Positions 11,913 to 24,377 of a DNA stretch of 64,000 nt are shown in pieces. Position 1 is the stretch's first letter. Each line of letters opens with the position of its first letter. The position numbers and the translations under genes are program-made. The DNA lies in assembly GCA_947359465.1 (NCBI GenBank), contig OX375878.1, positions 82,005,627 through 82,069,626 of the forward strand, given 5' to 3'. Below the pieces are notes generated by a model. It was not told the DNA's origin. It worked only from the letters and a program-made list of their open reading frames with translations, and ran no database searches. The DNA is from Metellina segmentata (taxonomy: Eukaryota; Arthropoda; Arachnida; Araneae; Tetragnathidae).

Positions 11913-13328
11913 CAGGGTGTCCCGGAACTTCGTACATAAAATTGGAAGGAGGTAGAGAACATCGCGTTAGGAACTATAATTACAGAGGAAAGCATGGGCA
12001 GAAATCGATAGGTGGCATTGTACTCGAGATCTGAAGGTCGGCACGTGTGGCTTCCTAATTGTAGACACCGACTTCGTGCGATCAACATGAATCATTTCAC
12101 AAACACCGAGTTTACGGACATCTACTTCTTCTACGGCCTTGCCGACGGAAACGGATGTGCTGCTGTTTGGTTAAATTGGGAAATATATCCAACGAGGAAC
12201 CGACCAAATCATCACGTGTTTGCTCGGATACATCACAACCTTGCGGAATGTGGATCCTTACAGCAACGATGCAGGATACTGGGTGGCCGCGAACAGCACG
12301 AAGACCCATATTCGAAGAGGGTCTGTTGCATGCTGTGGACCGAAATCCCAGTATCAGCGTACGGGAGCTTGCCACCGCAACGTCTCGATCAACTGTCCAT
12401 CGCATACTGCCAGGGCGAAGCCTTACATCTCTCTCCCTTTCATCATAGAGTTCCGTTATTGCAGCCGGATGATGACGTGTTGCGTATGACAGTGGTTTCT
12501 ACACCAAAAAGCAGTCGACACGTAATTTTCCAACTCTGTTATGTTCAGTCATGAAGCAACCTTTTCACGTTAAGGGGTGTTCAATACGCACAACTCGCAC
12601 ATGTGGACCTTAGACAACCCACACGGAACCCGACCACGAGCTGCACAACAACGCTTCACTGTTATTGTTTGGGCGTGCATCGGTGGAAAAGTTTAGTCGG
12701 GCCATACATCTTACCACCTCGACTGGACGCTCGCAAGTATCTCGTCTTTCTTCAAGAGGTACTTCCGGAAATGCCTAACGATGTACCCGCACATGTTCGG
12801 CGAGGAATGTGGTTTGACATGATGGGGCGCCATCTCATTACGCAAGGTGTGTGCGTGACCATTTGGACCGGACATTTGGAAACAATTGAATTGTCCCGTC
12901 GCTTGGTCTCCCAGATCTCCTGATTTATTTTTCTCCCCTTGATTATTTTCTATAGGGTGCCATAAAGAGCATTGTGTACGACAAGCCCGTAAATTTTGAC
13001 ATGGACCTGGTGGCACGAATCTCCATCGCTGCTGCTACGATCAGCGAAACGCCCGGTATCTTCGAAAATGTTCGCCAATCCAAATCCCGTAGATGTCATG
13101 CACGCATCCATGCAAATATGCGCAATTTTGAACACCTCCTGTGATGCTTGTAAGTCATGCATTGTAAGCGTTTTATACTACATTCTGTCTTGTGGCCTTA
13201 TTGTGTCTTTGTGTCTCTTTATAATGTGAGGGTGACGTTTCCGCCCATGCTTTCCTATGTAATTAGCGTTCCAAACGATGTTCTCTACCTCCCCTCCAAG
13301 TTTGTTCACGAAGTTCCGGGACATCCTG
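11913..13328 (+). mobile_element. Decayed Tc1/mariner-superfamily element (1416 bp)
   Basis: The left end CAGGGTGTCCCGGAACTTCG at 11913 and the reverse complement of the right end (CAGGATGTCCCGGAACTTCG, ending at 13328) form terminal inverted repeats of roughly 95 bp with scattered mismatches. TA precedes the left end (11911-11912); the right flank is TC, a mutated copy. The interior encodes a broken relative of the intact transposase at 30168-31244, in the same architecture but on the plus strand. Confidence 0.9.
12087..13144 (+). pseudogene. Broken mariner-type transposase
   Basis: Pieces in several plus frames align in order with the intact transposase at 30168-31244. The N-terminal helix-turn-helix FYGLADGNGCAAV (frame from 12087) is followed by RELATATSRSTVHRIL (second HTH, another frame, about 12360-12410). 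Next come GPYILPPRLDARKYLVFLQE (about 12690-12755) and MWFDMMG where the intact copy has MWFQHDG, so the second catalytic Asp region is damaged. The C-terminus DLVARISIAAATISETPGIF...RNFEHLL ends at the TGA at 13142-13144. At least three frameshifts and the lost catalytic motif make this inactive. Divergence from the 30-kb copy is high, so it belongs to a separate, older subfamily. Confidence 0.88.
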
Positions 13329-13538
13329 TCTACAGAAGTGTAGAAAAGGATTTCTTTTCTCTGTAATTGGCTTACAGATTCTTTGTAAATTTCATGTTAT
13401 TCAAACTGTATATCGATATGGAAAAGGACCTGTGTTTGCACCATTCCTCTTCTAAAAAAATTTGGTACACTCATCAAAAATAAATTAACTTCATATTTTC
13501 TGAACAATGTATGATGTACCGGAATAAATTAAGTCTTA

Positions 13539-14991
13539 AGGGCTCCCTATACGATCAATTTTATTGTCAATGTGATTGACGCTTTTGATTGGTAGGTGTT
13601 TCAATACAGCTTCAATCTAACCTGTCAATCTCATTCGGACAATGTTTTTCGAACGGACGTGAAGAGTTTTATTTTTGTGTTTCAAAATGGTTTCAAATTA
13701 AGTTTTGGACTTTCTTGCCTTGAATTTGCCTGTCAGCAACCGAAGGAAAGAAAAGAGGAAAAGACGCTGATCAAAAGAGTGGTATAAACTTAGAAGCCGC
13801 TTTACTCACTAACATTTACTAAACTTTCTGCGAGATACTGAAGCGCACGCAGGACACTAATTTTCTGTTTTAATTTTTCCTCAGTACAATCAGATCTGTA
13901 TTGTTTTAACACATTAACCATTATTTCAAAGCAACATTTCTTTTGTTTTTGTTTAAATATTCATTTGACTTTACTTTCCACACCTCAGGATAATCACGAT
14001 ACAAGGTAATTAAAACCGTCACAAACTCCCATTCCCAGACAGAATCGCTCCTTGTTGGGCTCGATGCTGTCTTGACCGACACTGTCGAACGATTGACAAT
14101 TGAGTATTTTAATTAGTGGGCCGATTGGGCCTGTCAACACAACGAAACAGCCTAATTTAAAATTAACTTGCGTTTATTTTACAAAAAAAAACAACCTAAA
14201 TTTATGCTTTATTACAAGACTTTTTAATCCCATATCCATTTGTATCAACAGATATTTCAGGGAATCAGTTAAAAAAACAACTGCACTCAAAACAGATGAC
14301 ACTCCCCGGCAGATGACAGAAGGTTTTGAAAGGGGTTTAAAAAAGTTAGAAAACATAGAATCTAACGAAGAACGCGTTATAGATACTAATATTCAGAAAG
14401 TAATGAAAAATTTATTAGCTTGCTACTAAGAAATTCTGCTTTAAAAAAAAGAAGGCATTGTGTCTTCATACGAATTTGTTAGATTTTATGAAACCATCGA
14501 CATCGAAAGAACTTTTTACAAACTCAATAATATTTTTAATATTTTATATTAATATGGTCCCAATTAAAAATATTAATATTATTAATATTAATATAATTAA
14601 AATTATATGCAAAGTTGTGTCTGTGTGTGCACCCCGACTTACCGTATTACCTAAATTCGCTCACTGCGAAAAAATAAAAGTTTCGATTGAAAACTTATTT
14701 CATATTAACAGAAATTTACATTTTAGGTATCTATCTTGTGTAAAATTTTCTGCAGATTTCAAATCTTTTGAAATTTTTACTCTATCTTTAAGGATACGGA
14801 AGATAGAAAAGTACTATTGCCCGAACGATTGACAATTGCGTACTTTAAACGATCAATCGGCGCTGTCAATGGCTCCCGTCAATGTCCATCAATCAAAATT
14901 TCTATCAATGTGCGTCAATCTCCTCTTACACGATCAATTGCTTGCTTCAATGAGCATCATTGACAATAATGCTGATCGTCTAGGGACCCAC
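13539..14991. mobile_element. TIR element, PIF/Harbinger-like (1453 bp)
   Basis: The left end AGGGCTCCCTATACGATCA and the reverse complement of the right end (GTGGGTCCCTAGACGATCA) match, and the match continues through TATTGTCAATG. TTA flanks both sides (13536-13538, 14992-14994), the 3-bp duplication typical of PIF/Harbinger. A second internal copy of terminus-like sequence (GAACGATTGACAATTG, 14088 and 14822) shows subterminal repetition. A 109-codon frame at 14100-14429 (plus) has no recognised DDE motif. Superfamily assignment is inferred from ends and TSD. Confidence 0.6.
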
Positions 14992-14999
14992 TTAGAGTT

Positions 15000-15860
15000 C
15001 CAAATATGGTATAAAACTGCGTGTGTTTTAAATGGCTCAAATTGAAGACTCAAGTTTACCTATCAGAGTTTACACTTTTTCTCAGTAAATTCTTTTTTTT
15101 AGCTTAACTGTTTTTGACCCCAATTTATTTATTCTTTTGATTTACCAATCAAGGTTTACCTCACTTTTATCTCAGTAAATTATTGTTTTTGATGTGTTTC
15201 ATATTTTTACGAATTTAATTTATCAATGCTCTTTGTCCAAATGTATTTTGCCTGTAGATTAAGATAAAACTAGAAATTCAGAGATATATTTTAATAAAAT
15301 TAGTGGAAACTTATTTTATACATTTAAGAAAAGTTTATTAAATTCTTTAATACAAGTTATTAAACTATTTATTTTTTTATACTTTAATACAAGAATACTT
15401 TTAAATACCTTCCTTTGATATCAGTTCATTTTGTCGTTATTTTCTTAGTTTTAAATTATTGTAGATAATAAAAATATGTAATGAAACAAGTATAAAAGTA
15501 AGTTGTTCGTTAGATTTTAAATAATGTATATGTTACCGCTAAAGCTCGAAAACCATTAATGTGCACATCACATAGCTAATCTGCAGCTTAGCTGATTTGC
15601 TCAGTTAACGTGAGGAATCAAGAGTTTTCCGCATTTAACCTCGGTAATGTGTACATTAACGACTTCCGTATCTTTAAAGTTCAAAAATTTGTTTGACTCA
15701 TTTCCGTTCCCTACACCTTCCCTCTCTCTCCATTTTGAGTTTGGTTTCGAATGTTTCTCTCATTTCCTTTGCTATGTAATTCAAAGTGTCACCAATTTTT
15801 AGATTGCACTAATAAGGAAGCATAATTTTATCATATGTTTTGCAAATTCATTTCCTCAAT
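15000..15860. other. AT-rich DNA, nothing recognised
   Basis: Sequence at 15560-15660 (TTAATGTGCACATC, GGTAATGTGTACATTAACG) resembles, in both orientations, motifs at 16390-16545. It may be one end of an old inverted-repeat element, but clear ends were not found. Confidence 0.35.
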
Positions 15861-15864
15861 TGTA

Positions 15865-16325
15865 ATAATATTTTAAACCGTTTGATTCTTTTTACAATAG
15901 TTTTTTAATTGATTGATGTTTGATTCTATCAACTAATTTGTTGATTGTTTGATTGCATTAACTTGATTCTTTAGATATCGAAAAATAAATTAATAACATT
16001 ATGTTAATTTCTTATTTGAAATAATATTTTAAACCATTTGATTCTTTTTAGTTTTTTAATTCATTGATGATTGATTTTATCAACTAATTTGTTGATTGTT
16101 TGATTGTATTAACTTGATTCTTTAGATATCGAAAAATAAATCAATAACATTATGTTAATTTATTATTTGTAATAATATTAATAATATTTTAAACCGTTTG
16201 ATTCTTTTTAGTTTTTTAATTGATTAATGATTGATTCTATCAACTAATTTGTTGATTGTTTGATTTTATTAACTTGATTCTTTAAGTATCGAAAAATAAA
16301 TAAAAAACGTAAGTTAATTTAATAG
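15865..16325 (+). repeat. About 158-bp tandem repeat, 3 copies
   Basis: ATAATATTTTAAACC recurs at 15865, 16021 and 16181, each followed by TTGATTCTTTTTA, CAACTAATTTGTTGATTG and TTAACTTGATTCTTTA. The copies differ by a few small indels. Confidence 0.85.
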
Positions 16326-16351
16326 TACAGAAACGTTGCTGTTTTTCCAGA

Positions 16352-16505
16352 AAAGATCTTATTTTCACTTTAACTAGTGTCTAGTAGGTAATGTGCAGAT
16401 TATTTAGGTAATTTGCAGATTTGTTCCAGCAAAGATCTTATTTTCACTTTAACAAGTGCCTAGTAGGTAATGTGCAAATTATATAGGTAATTTGAGAAAT
16501 TAAAG
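16352..16505 (+). repeat. 79-bp tandem duplication
   Basis: AAAGATCTTATTTTCACTTT recurs at 16352 and 16431, followed each time by CTAGTAGGTAATGTGCA and a GGTAATTTG block. The motif appears inverted (CTGCACATTACCTA) near 16540. Confidence 0.8.
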
Positions 16506-16644
16506 AATTTTCGGCACTTTAACAGATCACCCTAGTCAATCTGCACATTACCTAGATAATCTATAGAATAACTGATTACTGCACTTTATCTGTAGCATAT
16601 ACAATAATAATATGTAATGAAATAACTAAAAAATTAAGATAAAT

Positions 16645-16821
16645 TAACCTTCAAAGTGGTTTCCACAAGATATCTCGTCCATCAAGATATTACCGATTTT
16701 CTTATGATGATGAGAACAAGATCTGGTCAGTTTTCTTCTTATGACAAGGTACATAGTTCATCAACATCTGGTCAGTTTTGCTAATGAGATATTTCGTCGA
16801 AACCACCACCAGGACAGTTTA
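16645..16821. mobile_element. piggyBac-like MITE, copy c (169 bp)
   Basis: It starts TTAA-CCTTCAAAGTGGTTTC at 16645 and ends CCAGGACAG-TTTA at 16821. Inside are AAGATATCTCGTCCATCA, two CTGGTCAGTTTT motifs and GAGATATTTCGTC before the right end. This is the clearest short copy. Its left end matches the 27-bp array unit at 3025-3474 over most of its length. Confidence 0.65.
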
Positions 16822-19165
16822 CTCGACAAAAGAAAACTCATGGAGGGTAAAGTAAATTACAATTAGAGCACGATAAAATTTTAAGACTTCACACCATATG
16901 CAATATATACATAACTGAATCTGGTAAATGCCGTAAATAATTTTTTATTTGCTATTTAAATTGGCAATTATTTTTATCCTCGTTTTATTGTTGATGTAAA
17001 ATCAAACTCGAATGTTTTTATTAACACCAAAACCTTAATATATTCTTACACTAGTTATATGGACAGTATATAATCTAAACAATACTCGTATAACGTTTTT
17101 TATAAATATATATACAATGGTTTCAATGAAATATTCTTTAAAATACTTACATGAACCACAAGAGGCTTGACTACAACACAATTCAATCAATATACATAAA
17201 CATTCTTTTTTGCAAGAACCAATACAAACGACTTATTTACAGTGCATAAATTTGTTTACTTACGTCCTGGATCATGAGTTATGATGCATAAATTGATAGT
17301 TAATAAACGTTTAGTCAATACTTTTACTTATGGATCTTTCTGCTTCATATGGTGAAGCATTTTCAGAGGATTCTCATGGGAAAATATGTAACAGTGCAAT
17401 GAGCAAAAGAAATGAAAATTCATTTCCAATATTGAACTCGATTTATTATTTTCACTAAAAAAAAACACCCTCTATAATCTTAAGAACCATACTTCGAAAT
17501 AAATCAAAAGATAAATGCGTTACAACTGAATAAAACTATTTCCATAACATTTATGGCATCGTCTTAACTGTAAAAAATATATATATTCATTCTTGTAAAT
17601 CTCACGGAATCTGACAGAAATATTTCAATTTTAAATACATACATATCCCACTCTGAAATTCTGGAAATTCGGTAGATAACACAAAATGATGTCTCAATTC
17701 GAGATTGATTCAATTCTAAGGTAACTTATTAAAGTTCGATTCCATTTACATAACGAAAGAATATTAACATACACCTGAATAACTTTCCCACCGAGTACGT
17801 AAATCTTGGCTATCCTTGACATAAATCCACCAAATTCTCTCACGAAAGCAATAAATCTGTCGCTACACAAAACAATCCAGAACACATTATTAATTGTGAA
17901 CAGACAAGCCGATCTCAAAACGCGGGTGAATATTTTAGATTATTTCCGGAAATACAGGAAAGAATTTTATCTTCCTGTTTAAATGCAATTTTTAGGTAAT
18001 GGTTCAGCATTCATCTTTGGCGGCCTCATTTAGTGGGATGAAAAATTCTGATCGCTTTCCTCCCTCCCCTAATGGATCTCCCATCTTTAAGAAAGAAGAA
18101 TTTTATGCCAACCTCATCAATTATTCGCCTACTCGTCCGAAACTACCGCCAACGTTGAAAAGAGCTTGGATTTTCTATCTCGCTTTATGAGAGGTATCCA
18201 AGAAGGACGGTTGACAAGAGACGGGTCGTTATCTTCTGGTACTGGGGCTTGTGAAAGGCCTAGGTAATTAGGCCGGAAGGTAAGCAGAAATAAGGAGACG
18301 GTTTTGGAGAAGGCTGGAGAGTATTTTAGCAGATTAGGGAGTTTTGTGCATTATTTATAAATACTAGCGGTTGGTGGCGAGAAATAAGGGGGAGTTAATT
18401 CAAAGCAGAACTCTATGGAAATGGCATGCACCGTTAATCTTGGTATTAAGGCTGTGAAAAACCAAAGCTTTCAACTAAAAGTAGTGGTTGTAATGGTACC
18501 TAAAAACTAACAGGTCGTGAAATGTTTTTGTTTATGGTGAATAAATGTAATGAACTTCATGTATTTAAGGTATAATATTCACTATTATATGTACGATACG
18601 AATAACAAGAATGACGAAAACCTTCCAGTGTTGGCTGTCCGATTTTCGATGTCGATGAGAGCTGTTACAAGCTGTAGTTATTAAAATGTTTTCTTGGGGC
18701 ACTGTACGTCGACCAGTGTTGAAAGCAAACAAGTATATGTATAAGACGTTGAACACTATTTTGAAAATTCCATTCTGTTGACTCAAAAATGAGTTCTCAA
18801 AACGTGTACATTTCGATCATCTGTCACTGAAGGTTTTTCGTGTGGAATTTTTAAATTTATGACTGAAAATAAGTCTTCTTCGTTTCCTTTTTAAAAAACA
18901 ATTTTAAAAGGCATTTGATTCTCTTGAAAGGTGTAAATCGTGTAACAAATTGTGCAAACCATTTATACGATATACACGTTAGCTCGTTCAGTTTTTCTCT
19001 GAGTGGCAATAGCAAAAGAAGGTCGGCATTGAAAGTTTAGTAGTTTCATTTTTGAACATATCGGAACAAAAAAGGAACTCCAGTTGAAACAAGGAATTTT
19101 AGGATTCGAACAGTCTCCACATTTTTCTCAATCCCAAGTATGCAATATTATTTAACTTGTAGACG
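16822..19165. other. AT-rich DNA, no gene recognised
   Basis: A GC-richer patch at 18000-18340 contains a 63-codon plus frame (17999-18190) without motifs. Nothing else seen. Confidence 0.4.
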
Positions 19166-19167
19166 CA

Positions 19168-19485
19168 AGACCACCATAGCCCAATTCGAGGAGCAACGGA
19201 TTGGCATACGGAGGGTTGCGATTTTGAAACTCGGTCCAGTTAAGGACCATCGTGTACGTGGTGACTGATGCATGTTAAATCTGTAGTGGCCTCAAATCTC
19301 CTCGCGTTGGCGTGGTGTAGAAGATTGGAGTGGTGGGGTACTAGCTCAGGTGTGACCTCGTCATTTGACAGTGGTTCAAAATTACGCGATGTTGTCCTCC
19401 TTTCACTTCGGGTTTGATCCCGGACCAATAGCTTGTTATGTCAATCCAATGAGACGTTAATTAAAATACCCACCTGCCTATCTGA
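19168..19485 (+). mobile_element. SINE-A, near full length
   Basis: Head GACCACCATAGCCCAATTCG (A-box-like), degenerate B box (GCGATTTTGAAACTCGG), body (CTCCTCGCGTTGGCGTGG, TAGCTCAGGTGTGACCTCGT, GGTTCAAAATTACG, GGGTTTGATCCCGGACC) and tail GAGACGTTAATTAAAATACC. It lies at the left edge of the first segmental-duplication copy. Confidence 0.85.
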
Positions 19486-19626
19486 CGAAGTGGCAAATTG
19501 GCGAATGAACAACATAGCGTTTGAATTTAAGTTGTCTACATTCGTTTTTTATCATTCTTCAGTATACAAATATTGTTCATTTCTGCGCCTGTATGTTTTT
19601 GGAACATAGTACTTATATATGTAAAT

Positions 19627-19820
19627 ATACTATAATACTATGAAAATTATTCTACAATAATACTTTGAAAATTATAATACAATAATACTATGAATCTACT
19701 ATAATCTACTATAATAATACAATCTACTATAATACTACAATCTACTATAATACAACAATCTACTATAATACTACAATCTACTATAATACTAAGAAAATTA
19801 CTATAGTATAATATTTTGAA
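19627..19820 (+). repeat. Irregular CTATAATACTA-type minisatellite
   Basis: Repeats of ATCTACTATAATACTACA and ATACTATGAAAATTAT. The corresponding place in copy B (26033-26205) carries a different, regular 25-bp array, so this locus has expanded independently in each copy. Confidence 0.75.
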
Positions 19821-20171
19821 AGTATTATACGAGTACTATAATTTTTGGACAGTATCTTCAATTACACACATGTAGTATGTTCGTTTCCATTTTTGATCGG
19901 AGTATCAAATCAAACATAAGCAGTTTTGTATAAACTGGAGTACCATACTTTAATAGACTATATGAAACGGTACCTTCATGCAAATATGAATATCATTCAT
20001 ACAATGTCAGATTTATGGGGAGAAACTCGCAAACTTTCAGGTAATAAAAGTCTATGAATTACTGATGTGGTAGCTTTCAGAAATCGTAACGTGTAAGGCA
20101 TATCACAGGTAAATTAGTTTTTAAAACTATCGAAAAGTTTTTTGATGAAATATATCATTATTGACTTAACC

Positions 20172-22917
20172 CAGTGATTCTCAGCCTGTGGGGCGCGCCA
20201 CCTTAGGGGGGCGCGAACACACTAGAGGGGGGAGGGCACAAGAATATCCAAGAGAAAATATTATTTAAAAAAATTGATTAACTGACTTAAAGGAAAGCAC
20301 ACATACACATAGAAAACAAAATATATTTCGACATATTTAATAATTAACTTATTAAAGTAAAACAACTTCTAAATTAAAACATACCAAATTAAAAACAAAT
20401 TTAATAATTATTAGTGACTTCCTTGGGCCTGTCTTGCCGAGCAAAGTTTCTCGAAGGAAGGCTTAGTATTAGAAATAGCCACTCTCAGTTCTGTTTCTAT
20501 ATTTAGCTGAGATCTATAGTTTGTCTTCAAAGAAGATACAGCAGAAAATCCAGTTTCACAAAAGTAGGATGTTGAAAATGGTAATAGAATGCGAAATGCC
20601 CTTGTTTTTAGTGCAGAAAAATAATCCTCTACTCCTGACCAAAATTCAAATAGTGATTTATTACTAAATTGTCTTTTGGTTTCGCCACTTGTCGTGAAGT
20701 CTATGAAAAATTTTCTTCCTCATCAATTGAAAGTCCTTCGGGAGTCTTTTGAAATGGACCCCTAACCCACTCGTAACTTGCTATCAGTTTGTCGTCAGCA
20801 AGAAAATACTTTTTAAAATTATTTGCCAGCATGGCTAAATGATTTTCAATGGTTACAAAAACAACTTTTACATGTTCTTCTTCAGTCTTGTAAATTTTAG
20901 TACAATCATTCACATTTGCAAACATTGTTAGGTTTTTTTGCTTTAAATTTCTGCTCCACAATTCCAATTTTCTACAAAAAGCATTAACTTTATCACTCGT
21001 ATCCAACATATGTATATTTGCTCTTGGAGTTGAAGATTCAAGTTATTTAATTTCTCTAATATGTCGTCCACACACACACACACACACACAAGTAGCTCAA
21101 TTTCATCACAAATAAACCATAGCGAAAATTCTTGGCTTCCGGTCTGTTTTCTTCTTCTAGGAAAATGGCGATTTCTTCTCTTAATTCATAAACTCGTTGC
21201 AAGAATTCCCCACATGATAACCATCTTGCCTCGCAATAAAATAGTAAAGCTGAATGCATTGCACCCATGTCTTTACAAAGTGCGGAAAAGATTATTGATA
21301 TCAGGGGTCTCATTTTGATATAATTTACTACGGTTACAACTGTAGTTAACACAATATTCAGACCAGGACTCATTTCTTTGGAAGCCAAAGTGGTGGATCA
21401 TGCAATGTGTCCAGACGCACTGATGTGATTTTTGTTTTACAAGTGCTTGTATACTTGTAATCTTCCGGACATTGAACGAGCAACATCGGTGCATATTCCG
21501 ACGCAATTTTTCCATTCTATGTTTGTCTCGTTCATAAAATCATTTAAAATAGCAAATAATGCGAGCGCTGTTGCTTTGAGTTCTATTAGTTTGCAGAAAA
21601 GTAGTTCTTCTACTACTGACATATTATCACAAAATCGAACACAGGCAATGAAATGAGCATCTTTATTACTATCTGTTGCTTCATCAAGCTGTATTGAAAA
21701 CAATTTGTCACGCAACTTTGAGAAAAGCTGACACTGTACACTTTCAGCTATATCACCAATTCGAAGTATCATTTAAAAGAGGTATGGACTGCAATTGTTT
21801 TGAAAAATTATCTCCAAACATAGTTTCGACAATCTCAATTGCTACTGGCAAAATAAGCTCGTCACCAACGGTCTCTGGTCAACAACTCTACATCTGGCTA
21901 TTTTATATGAAACTTTGTAGGATGCAATTAAAGCTTTTTTTATTCACAGACAAAGTTTCTTTAAAAAATGATTTTTGCTTTTCATGTGATTTTAATTTTA
22001 ATTCGAAGAATTCTTTGGGTTTGCTGACGTACTCACTATGAAGCGTTTCCAAATGTCGTTTAAGTTTATTAGGTTTCATGCTGTCTGCGGCCAAGATTTT
22101 TGAGCAAATGATACACAGGGGCCTTTCTTCTTAATTTACTTCAGTACTGGTAAACCCCAAATTTAAGTATTCTTGAGAATATGTTCTTGATTTTTTTTTC
22201 GGAACCACGCTTGTCTGTGTACTTGTTGATGCTTAACTATCGTCTAATGCTCGTTTACGCCCGATTAAAAAATTATCCATGGGTCTGCATAAATCTGCTG
22301 CCGTGTATATTTAATACGGTGATTGCAATTAACATGAAAACATATATAACATACGATAGATTTGATAGCGATCGACTCGAATGAGAATTGAAACTTTCGT
22401 TATCGAACATTTTCCTTCTTCGTATGAGAAAACATTTGCTCTGCGCATGCTCGAGACGGCTTCCACAAACCATATTACTTATTTTTTCTCTTTTCTTTAG
22501 TCATGCTTCTGTCTTATTTCTTTTATTATTCCAAGAAAAATTATTCCCAGTTTCCACATTTAGCTCACCCCGTCTAGGTTAACTTTCATTAACGAATTTT
22601 TGTACTTTCATATTCTTTTAACGTTATCTCCCTGTTTGGCTTTCATTTCAAATATAATATTTAAATTTTCCCAGCTTCCATTCACTTCATCTGTTCACCG
22701 CCCGCTTAGCAAAATGCCAGATGTGGTTTCTCGTCAACGTTGACTCGCTTTTACTCTTGTTTTGGCAGTTAGTTAAAAATAATTTAAAAACAGAAATCAA
22801 AATACTCAATATATATTATTGTTGTATACCTTTTATTGTACGCGGAGGGAAGGGGGCGCGCGATGAAAATTATGATTGGAAACTGGGCCGCGAATATTGA
22901 AAGGTTGAGAAACGCTG
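20172..22917 (-). mobile_element. hAT element, Buster/ZBED5-like, defective (2746 bp)
   Basis: The left end CAGTGATTCTCAGCCT and the reverse complement of the right end (CAGCGTTTCTCAACCT) are hAT-type termini. The flanks are a perfect 8-bp duplication, ACTTAACC (20164-20171 and 22918-22925). That target includes the TTAA and first two bases of the adjacent piggyBac element, so the hAT inserted after it. A transposase pseudogene fills the minus strand; a (CA)n tract (21068-21090) lies inside it. Confidence 0.95.
20411..22280 (-). pseudogene. Buster-type hAT transposase (ZBED5-like), decayed
   Basis: The reading frame can be followed from an ATG at 22278-22280 to a TAA at 20411-20413, about 620 codons, near the usual length for ZBED5-like proteins. 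In order: an N-terminal segment with two in-frame stops; a BED zinc finger (PLCIICSKI...LKRHLETLH); QLDEATDSNKD and VGICTDVARSMSGRLQ (RNase-H core); VWTHCMIHH and EARWLSCGEFLQRVYELREE; then the C-terminal dimerisation domain (RILLPFSTSYFCETGFS, LKTNYRSQLNIE). Frameshifts fall near 21900, 21440 and 21030, the last close to the CA repeat, which reads as VCVCVCV. Transposase function is inferred from family knowledge; this copy cannot make the protein. Confidence 0.93.
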
Positions 22918-22923
22918 ACTTAA

Positions 22924-24377
22924 CCCATTAACGCCCGAATTATTTATGCTCAAAATATTTTCTTGATTATTTTAAATCTATGTAATTATGACCCTATGAA
23001 TGCAAAAAACCTAAAATTCAATCAATTTGTGATTTAGTTTTAAAATTACAGCCCGCTCTTTTTGAGGACAATGTGCGTTCCGGTGAAAAAAAAATCAAGA
23101 AATTCAGTGAAGTCAGAATATTTGAAAACAACATGTAATAGATGTAAAAACGGACTAGTTACAGTATTCTATTAAATTTTAAGATAAAATTAGTTTTAAA
23201 CTGTTATTTATTTAACATTTAATGACAATTTATCTGAAACGGAGTAGTGTTCAACGCTACAATTTCAGTTTTGTGTGAACTATGACAGTTGATAAAAAGG
23301 ACAATTTTTTATGCAGAATGACGGAGAACAAGATGCATATATATGATACATAAACAAAAAAGTACAAATTTACATAAAATATGTATCAATTCTTTGGTTT
23401 CGTATGATATATGGGGAAACAAGTAATGCAGAAATAATATGTTCAGCATTTGTTACCAAAGTGACAGACTTTATATCGTTCTATCTGACTGTTAAAATTA
23501 AATTTTTCTAATCAAATTTATGCTCATAAAACCCTCATGATTTTTTTTCCTATTTCTTTCCGAGATTTCAGAGAAGATCATGCGATTCTGTTGTCTCTTA
23601 TAGTGCCACAATTTTAGTTTTGGAACACAATTCTAGTCACAGAGTTTAGTTTCAGAGGAATTTGAATCTACGGAAATTTTGATTTCAGCTGTTCCTGCAA
23701 TATCACGTACTTCAGATAAAGCTGTACTTTCATTTCAGGATCCTCTTCATCAGTAAGCTCATCTACGTTAAGTGGAATTCCGATCATGTCAGTTTCAATT
23801 TGTTCGGAAAATAAATATTCATGAGGTTCTGCAATCGTAAACAACCTACTAGCCATTATAATTACTTATACTTAGTTTTGTTTTAGGAAAGTAACGACTA
23901 TTTACCATATAAAAGTCGAAAAAAATTTTAATTCATTTATTACACGAAAAAATACAAAAATTGTAATGACTTGAAATTTGTATAAAAGTTGGCTGAAACG
24001 CCCAGCGTCCTCAATTGAGGATAGCAAAATTGGATGTCATTTTTAAAAACGACATTTTTTCAAAATAAATTAATTTTCCATTATGAGTTTATATAGCACT
24101 CTAATTTGAAATACTAGTAAAAATAAAATGTTTTACCTAGAATTTAGGCGATGTAGCTAAACAGAAAGCAAATGCAAGTATGTGACATGGAAATACATGA
24201 AATGGCGATCCATATCATGGAGTTCTAAACAATCACATATACTTGGTAATTTGTGGGATTATTTCTCGTAATAGCATGTAACGTCGTGCAGAACAAACAA
24301 TCGTTTCCTGAAAATATAAAGATTCTACACGCTCTTTTAACCACTGTCCTCAAATGAAGACGATGGGCGTTAATGGG
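22924..24377 (-). mobile_element. Defective piggyBac element (1454 bp)
   Basis: The ends are perfect inverted repeats CCCATTAACGCCC / GGGCGTTAATGGG, flanked by TTAA at 22920-22923 and 24378-24381. Both subterminal regions carry TGAGGACA/GTCCTCAA motifs. Only the N-terminus of a transposase remains (23668-23856, minus); the catalytic core is missing. The paralogous site in copy B (about 26457-26470) lacks the element, which confirms both boundaries. Confidence 0.93.
23668..23856 (-). pseudogene. piggyBac transposase N-terminus remnant
   Basis: A 62-codon frame begins MASRLFTIAEPHEYLF and runs through DIPLNVDEL-like and acidic DELTDEEDPE segments, the usual acidic N-terminal region of PGBD2/3-like piggyBac transposases. 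It then stops; no DDD catalytic core is found in the rest of the element. The orientation within the TTAA-flanked element and the acidic motif support the call. Alone, the frame would be weak evidence. Confidence 0.6.
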
